Source: Blastocladiella britannica
Taxonomy: Eukaryota; Blastocladiomycota; Blastocladiomycetes; Blastocladiales; Blastocladiaceae
Reading direction: 5' to 3'
Length of the DNA stretch: 12,802 nucleotides
NCBI GenBank assembly: GCA_025349905.2
Contig: MU625059.1
Coordinates: forward strand, 1-12,802
A model generated the notes under the pieces. The model was not told the origin of the DNA and did no database searches. It saw only the letters and a program-made list of their open reading frames with translations. Shown in pieces: positions 7,799 to 12,802 of the stretch; position 1 is the first letter of the stretch, and each line of letters starts with the position of its first letter. The position numbers were made by a program, and so were the translations under genes.

Positions 7799-8560
7799 GG
7801 CGATGGTTAAGGAGTGGTGTATTTTGAGTTGTTTTGTTTATTAGAAGACGGGTTGGGTCCGGCCAACCAAGTGGTTATGTAGTGAGGGAGAGGGTGGGGA
7901 GGAGTGTGTGAACGGGTTGATTCGCTTACAGTGATCCGTCAAGAAAGAGACGAGGAGGGAGGGAGCAGCTCGCTATTTGTACCCGCAACAAGGGTATGGC
8001 TCGGTATGGGCAAAAAAAATGGCGCTTTGACTTGTACGCTTTTTTCGCTGAGGTGTGGGGTGCGGTCGCATCACGCAGTGAATGATTCAAATGGGAAAGT
8101 TGTTTTCATCATGTATACAATGCACGGCAATGCAACACGACCGATCAAGCCAGCAATGAGTTGAATAACCTTGCCATTTTTTTTACGCCGGCCTGGCGGA
8201 AGTTACGTCAGCTTCCGTATGATCCACTGCTCATGAAGGCACACTCCCTCACTATGAAAAAAAAACTTTCCCATTTGCGTTGAGACCCTTTTTGGACTTT
8301 TGCGTTGATGGGAACGGAGGACACGTCAACAAACGTGACTGACCAACCGCAAAAAAAATTGGATGGCAACTGATCACGGAAAGGACGCGCTCTATTTTTT
8401 TTTCTAATTTTTTTTTTTTTACTTACACCCAAGTGCTGACTCAATCAACATTAGTCAGCTTCTCCTCGGCCACCATTCAAATAGCTTCGGAGGCGACCAG
8501 TTCATCTTGACCGAACGACCTTGAATAGCCAGCCACACGCACAAATAGTATACAAAGAAA
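7799..8560. promoter_or_regulatory. divergent intergenic region (LPMO-like gene / REI1)
   Basis: This 762-base stretch separates two divergent start codons and should hold both promoters. It contains the inverted repeat GGTTGG-GTCCGG-CCAACC (7851-7868), a CRE-like palindrome (8197-8217), and long T and A runs nearer REI1 (about 8258-8266, 8395-8420). An open frame at 7904-8164 has no ATG at its start and no codon bias, so I do not call it. Confidence 0.55.
8197..8217. promoter_or_regulatory. CRE/ATF-like site inside a 6-bp inverted repeat
   Basis: CGGAAG (8197-8202) and CTTCCG (8212-8217) are perfect inverted copies flanking TTACGTCA (8203-8210), the reverse of TGACGTAA, a bZIP (CREB/ATF/Atf1-type) site. 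It lies about 350 bases upstream of REI1 and 400 bases upstream of the LPMO-like gene, so either could be the target. Assigned from the motif only. Confidence 0.4.
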
Positions 8561-9896
8561 ATGTCGACGACCACAACCACCACCCCAACCTTTACCTGCC
8601 TCTCGTGCCACGTCGCGTTCGCCACCGCCGACCAACAGCGCAACCACTACCGCACCGACTGGCACCGGTACAACCTGAAGCGCAAGGTTGCCGAGCTGGC
8701 GCCCGTCTCGGCCGAGGACTTTGCCCAGCGCGCACTCGCCCGTCAGGCGCAGGAGCGCTCCGATGCCGAGAACGCGGCCCTGGGCTTCACGTGCAACCTG
8801 TGCGCCAAGACCTACAACAACGAGAATGGCTACAAGAACCACCTTGCGTCCAAGAAGCACCGCGAGCGCGCTGCCGACGCCGATATTGACACGGCCGAGT
8901 TCCCGACTGCGCTCTTGTCGCGCCAGCCAAAGCGTGGCAAGGCTGCTGCTATCGCTGCTGCTGCTGCTGCCAATGATGCTGCTGCTGCTTCGGGTGTCTC
9001 GCCCGCGACTGCCGCGTCGCCCGTGGTTCCGGCATCCTCTTCGTCGTCATCGACGTCATCGGCTGCTGCTGTTGTGGACGGGACCGAGCAGGCCACGCTC
9101 GAGGCGCTTGCCGACGCCAAGATTGCGAATGCGGCCAAGCTCGATATCAACGACTGCCTCTTCTGCAACCTGCGTCTCCCGACCATGGAAGAGTATGTAT
9201 TACTTTTATTTGAGACGGAAGCCTTGGAACTGACCACAGAACAAATGGAATAGTGCTATCGACCACATGGCCTCGGCCCACTCGTTCTTTATCCCCGACA
9301 TGGACTTTTTGATGGATCTGCCCGGCCTGCTGACGTACCTGGGCGAAAAGATTGCGATTGGCAATGCGTGCCTGTGGTGCTACTCGCCGTACCGCAACGG
9401 CCACGAGGACAAGTACACGCATGGGCTTTTCAAGTCGATGGCCGATGTGCGCAAGCACATGGACGCCAAGGGCCACTGCAAGATTGCGTACGAGGACGGC
9501 GCCGACTTGGAGGTGGCCGATTACTACGATTTCTCGTCCACGTGGGAGGGCATTGACGAGGCCGGTGCAGATGGCGACGCGGACGCCGAGATCCAGGGTC
9601 CCATGGTGGACGAGACGGGCGCGGCGCTCATTTTGCCGTCGGGCCGCACCGTGGGCCACCGCGACGTGCGCCGGCACAACCAGCCTAAGACGCGGCCGGT
9701 CGGAATTGACCAGCTCAAGGCGATGCAGCGCGACGACGACCGCGCTCGTAACCTGGGCACGTACGCGGACCAGGTGCGCCGGGCCGAGCAGCGGTCGATC
9801 CAGGCCATGCAGCGGCGCGAGTACTTGTCGTCGATGCGTCTGGGCCACAAGTCCAACAAGCTGCAAAAGTTCTTCCGCGAGCAGGTCTTGTACTGA
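8561..9896 (+). CDS. REI1: Rei1/ZNF622-like cytosolic pre-60S ribosomal maturation factor
   Basis: Rei1 joins late pre-60S particles in the cytosol, helps release Arx1/Alb1 and probes the peptide exit tunnel with its C-terminus. Exons 8561-9192 and 9254-9896 are joined by a 61-nt intron (GTATGT, CTGACC branch-like site, ATAG acceptor), giving 424 residues, within the family range. Four zinc fingers are visible: Cys13/Cys16/His29/His35, Cys78/Cys81/His94/His100, Cys199/Cys202/His215/His220, and one beginning CLWC at 250. Family blocks include SFFIPDMDFLMDLPGLLTYL, YDFSSTW near the middle and the C-terminal SSMRLGHKSNKLQKFFRE. The intron splits the third finger. An Ala/Ser-rich insert (about 125-177) separates fingers 2 and 3. 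The start is the first ATG and is followed by a Thr run. Confidence 0.97.
8942..8989 (+). repeat. imperfect GCT trinucleotide repeat (poly-Ala) in REI1
   Basis: Runs of GCT, interrupted by ATC, GCC and AATGAT, encode Ala-rich sequence in the linker between zinc fingers 2 and 3. The rest of the gene prefers GCC/GCG for Ala, so the pure GCT usage points to recent slippage expansion. Confidence 0.75.
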
Positions 9897-9997
9897 TTTG
9901 TTTTTTAATGTATTTTTTTTTTCGGGCGGGGCGCTGGTCCCTGGCCGGCGCTGCTCGGGATCGATTTTCTCGTGTAAAAAATCTGTAGTGTGGCGCG

Positions 9998-12790
9998 ATG
10001 TCCGCTCTTTCTCTTGGCTCAAAATCGAAGGAACAGAACGAAAAAATGCTTGCCACCGTCATCCCCAACCCGGCCGGCGTGCCCGCGCCGTCGCTCGTGT
10101 CGACCCTATCGGCACCGCCCATGTCCCTATCGTCTCTGCGCACCGCCTTACACGCCGCGGAGCAGGCAGCACCCAAGGCCCGTGAGCGCGAGCGTTGCCG
10201 ACAGCTTCTGGCCGAGTGCAAGCAGCTCGTGGATGCTCTGGCCCCACGGCTCTCGGATGTGGCCCTGGCCGCTTCGCCTTCCAGCACAGACAATGCCCCA
10301 CCGCCGCCGTCCCCACGCGACGCCGTGGCCGCCCAGGCGTCGGCTGTACTCATGGACGTGGCCCTGGAGCTGCGGCATATCGCCTCGCTTCCGCAACTGC
10401 GGTACCTCCTGCACCGCAACAAGGTGCGCCGTGCGCTGGATGCCAAGCGCGCCGACGTGGCTGCCGTCATGTCTGCTGGCGTCGCCTCCCGTAACCTGGC
10501 CGTGTCCCCTTCTTTGATGCCGTTGTCGGCGCCCGTGGTGATGCTCGCGCCAGTGCCTCGCTCGACCGCACATTCGGTGATGCGGTCCATGCCGCCGCCT
10601 CCCGCACCTGATGCCACCCCGGTGCCCACTCGCGGACCGCCACAGCCGTTGTCGCCCACCAGCCCAGTCCTGCGCCGCGAGCACCCGCTGCGGCACCAAG
10701 TGTCCCAGGACAGTAGTGTTATGGCTGCGTCGCACCGTCTCTTGGTATGTGTACTTTTATCGCGTGTGTGATTTGTTGAATGTGTTCGTGAGGCGCTGGT
10801 TGGCGGCAGGTGCCTCACTTCACACGCACCAACATCAACGAAATCGCTCCCACTCCATGGTTGCGGTGCAATGCGAAACAAAAAATGGACTTGGGTCTCA
10901 CTGCCGATTTGAAACAACTTCCACTTTAGGCATCGTTCGATTCGACCACTTCAGGTGAGAACGGACGCGCGCCACCAGTGGCCGCGGCCATCAAATCGAA
11001 CCGCGACGCTGCCGCTGCGCTGTCGTGGATCGTCGCCCTGGCCCACAACCCAAAGTTCCTGTCGACGTTGCGCGCGGTACATACCTTTTTCTCATTTCTT
11101 GCGGCTGTCCTCATCGACTAACCAATAAATTGAAATAGGACGAATCATGCCCCGTGGACCAGCTGCTCAACATCCTCGAAGTCATCAACGTAGCCTGCCC
11201 CGCCTCCAACTCGCGCTCGCGGTCCAAGTCGCTGTTCAAGCTGCGCGTCGAGTCGGAATGCCCCGCCGAGCCGTACCCGGACCACCTGGACGCCGACGAC
11301 ATGAAGAAGCGCGTGGAACAGATTGTCCAGTCGCCCGAAACGCTTGGTACCCCTAATACCGGGTCAACGATCGGCCGCCCAGATGGGACCCCCGGATCTC
11401 CGCGGCAGCAAACGTCGCGGCCCATGTCGCTGATTGCGTCGCACGGGGCCATGAGCTGGGCCGACTTTGCCGACAAGGCCACCATGGCCCACAACCGCAT
11501 GAGCCTGCCCCCCGGGTATTTCCCGCCCTCGCTGGCACGCACCGGCGCCGACGGCGAGCGGCTGCCGTCGCTGTCCCGCATTCCGACCATTGCGGCCATC
11601 ATGGAGAACAACTTTTACAGCGGAGGTTCGGCCTCGTCGTCGACGACTCCTGGCGGTTCGGGACCGCTGTCGTCAGCTCCGGGATCGGGCGACTCGGGTG
11701 TCTTGCTCCCCGGCGCGTTTGTGACTGACCCGCCCATGCAGCGCACCGGGTCGCCGCTCGCGGCCACGCCAGTCACGGCCTCGCCAGCGGCGGCAACGAC
11801 CGCAGACGCACCGTACACGGAGCCAAAGTACCCGTCGCTCGATCGCAGCATCCTGGTCTTGCCGGCTCCCGAGCGCCGCGGCAGTTCGTCCAGCGTTCAG
11901 TTCGGCGACGACGACAAGAAACCGCACCTTCCGGACGGCGCATTGCCGGCGGTGGGCAGTCTCACCCACTGGGACGAGTGCCCCGTGTGCTCGCTGGTGG
12001 GTGAGGTGCGGTCGTACACCAAGTACATTCAGCTGGCGGTCCTGTTTCACGAAAACAACGACCTGGCGCAGTCGTACCACTTGCTCCAGCACGCGGTGGA
12101 GCTGGCCGAGGCTGACGAGGTGCCGGTGCCCACGCCGTACTTTTTGATTGCGCTGTATCTTCGGTATGTCGTTTACTTTTGTCCGGAGGGCTATTGAGAC
12201 TGATCAATAATTTTTAAAGGCACGGATGGGGCGTCCGACCAGAGCTCGCCAAGTCGTTCAAGTTCCTGCTACTCTCGCTCGAGTTTGCCATCAAGAACGT
12301 ACTGGTGTCCAACCTGCAATCCGCCACGCAGCCCGAACCCGCTCCCTTGGCCACCACGGCGTTCGGCACCGAGCAAGCGCGGCGCACGCCCACCGAGCAG
12401 TACATTGCGACGTTCCGCGATTCGCGCCTCCCCGCATCCCCCATCAAGCCGTCGCCCGCGCGCATGGGCGTGGCCATGATCCTGTACGAAGTGGCCGTGT
12501 CGTTGCGGTACAGCTGGGGCACCCGTGGCAACTCCAAGCTGGCGAAAGCATTGGTGATCTTAGCAGCGAATTTGGGAGACGTGCAGGCGGCCGTGGAGGT
12601 CGGGTCGCGGCTCGCGCGCCGCGCACACCGCGTGGCGCCCGTGGACGCGATCATTGGGCAGCGCCGGGCGAAGGCGCACCGCGCACGTGGGCTCGCGGTG
12701 CTGTATTTGCGGTACGCGGCGCTCAATGGCGTGCAGGACGCCATCATTGGATGGGCATTGTCGCCCAAGTACGATGAGGATCATGAGTGA
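9998..12790 (+). CDS. Sel1-repeat protein with N-terminal MLKL/MCAfunc-like helical domain
   Basis: Secure exons are 9998-10744, a third exon ending at 11076, 11139-12163 and 12220-12790. Introns 11077-11138 and 12164-12219 are clear. Between 10745 and 10954 two in-frame solutions exist: an exon 10810-10894 spliced to 10955 (849 residues), or one 185-nt intron to 10930 (829 residues). Residues about 45-160 form a helical bundle (RERCRQLLAECKQLVDAL, then ALELRHIASLPQLRYLLHRN) like the N-terminal domain in MLKL-type and fungal Sel1 kinases. This is pattern resemblance only. A Pro-rich linker follows. The C-terminus has Sel1 repeats, clearest at ALYLRHGWGVRPELAKSFKF (about 12150-12270), where the intron falls inside the repeat. 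There is no kinase domain. The probable role is a scaffold or signalling adaptor. The start could be Met17 (10046) instead; the gene begins only 101 bases after REI1. Confidence 0.72.
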
Positions 12791-12802
12791 GGTTTCATTT
12801 TT

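Noticed and set aside
7904..8164. 86-codon open frame on the plus strand in the divergent intergenic region
   Set aside because: It begins at GTG, not ATG, has no G/C-biased wobble positions and no recognisable motif.
9147..10022. 291-codon open frame on the minus strand
   Set aside because: Antisense to conserved REI1 zinc-finger sequence. It is explained by the codon bias of REI1.
9715..10917. 400-codon open frame on the minus strand
   Set aside because: It lies antisense to REI1 and the Sel1-repeat gene and crosses the gap between them. It is Arg/Ser/Ala-rich, as mirror frames of GC-biased genes are, and shows no domain.

Overview
The window is nuclear DNA of a GC-rich eukaryote with many short introns, mostly 56-77 nt. 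I infer a flagellated (zoosporic) fungus, perhaps Blastocladiomycota. It carries an OFD1-type LisH basal-body protein (a flagellum-linked gene that higher fungi lack), a fungal-style secreted copper/chitin-binding-like protein and a Rei1 ribosome-assembly factor. The lineage is inference. The intron/exon structure, the GC-biased wobble positions and the protein motifs are read directly.

Layout: (1) 1-432 is mostly non-coding. It may hold the last codons of an upstream gene, then a short hairpin and three copies of an ATTGGGTCCGAT-like element. (2) 433-1221 (+) is an LTO1/ORAOV1 homologue, the Fe-S adaptor for ABCE1/Rli1. (3) 1392-5744 (+) is a ten-exon, about 1263-residue OFD1-like protein: LisH head, long coiled coil, then a roughly 700-residue disordered tail. 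The tail holds five copies of D-[ML]-S-x2-E-x-[RK]-[ILM]-L, nine S-x-[DE]-x-[LIY] motifs and four RVxF-like motifs. (4) 5763-6759 (-) is a nuclear-looking protein with a Cys/His motif and three SUMO-interaction-like motifs, converging on the OFD1-like gene with an 18-nt gap. (5) 6909-7798 (-) is a secreted protein whose predicted mature N-terminus is His (a histidine-brace, LPMO-like feature), with a Pro/Ala linker and a CBM19-like Cys-rich tail. (6) 7799-8560 is a divergent intergenic region with a CRE-like palindrome. (7) 8561-9896 (+) is REI1/ZNF622. (8) 9998-12790 (+) is a large Sel1-repeat protein with an N-terminal helical domain resembling the MLKL/MCAfunc bundle.

The genes do not form a pathway. 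LTO1 (via ABCE1) and REI1 both serve ribosome biogenesis or recycling, but they are far apart here and probably neighbours by chance. The most novel material is the repeat-bearing tail of the OFD1-like protein. Next are the SUMO-motif protein, the LPMO-like protein, and a TACTTT element just downstream of most 5' splice sites. I saw no tRNA, rRNA, transposase, CRISPR array or viral gene.
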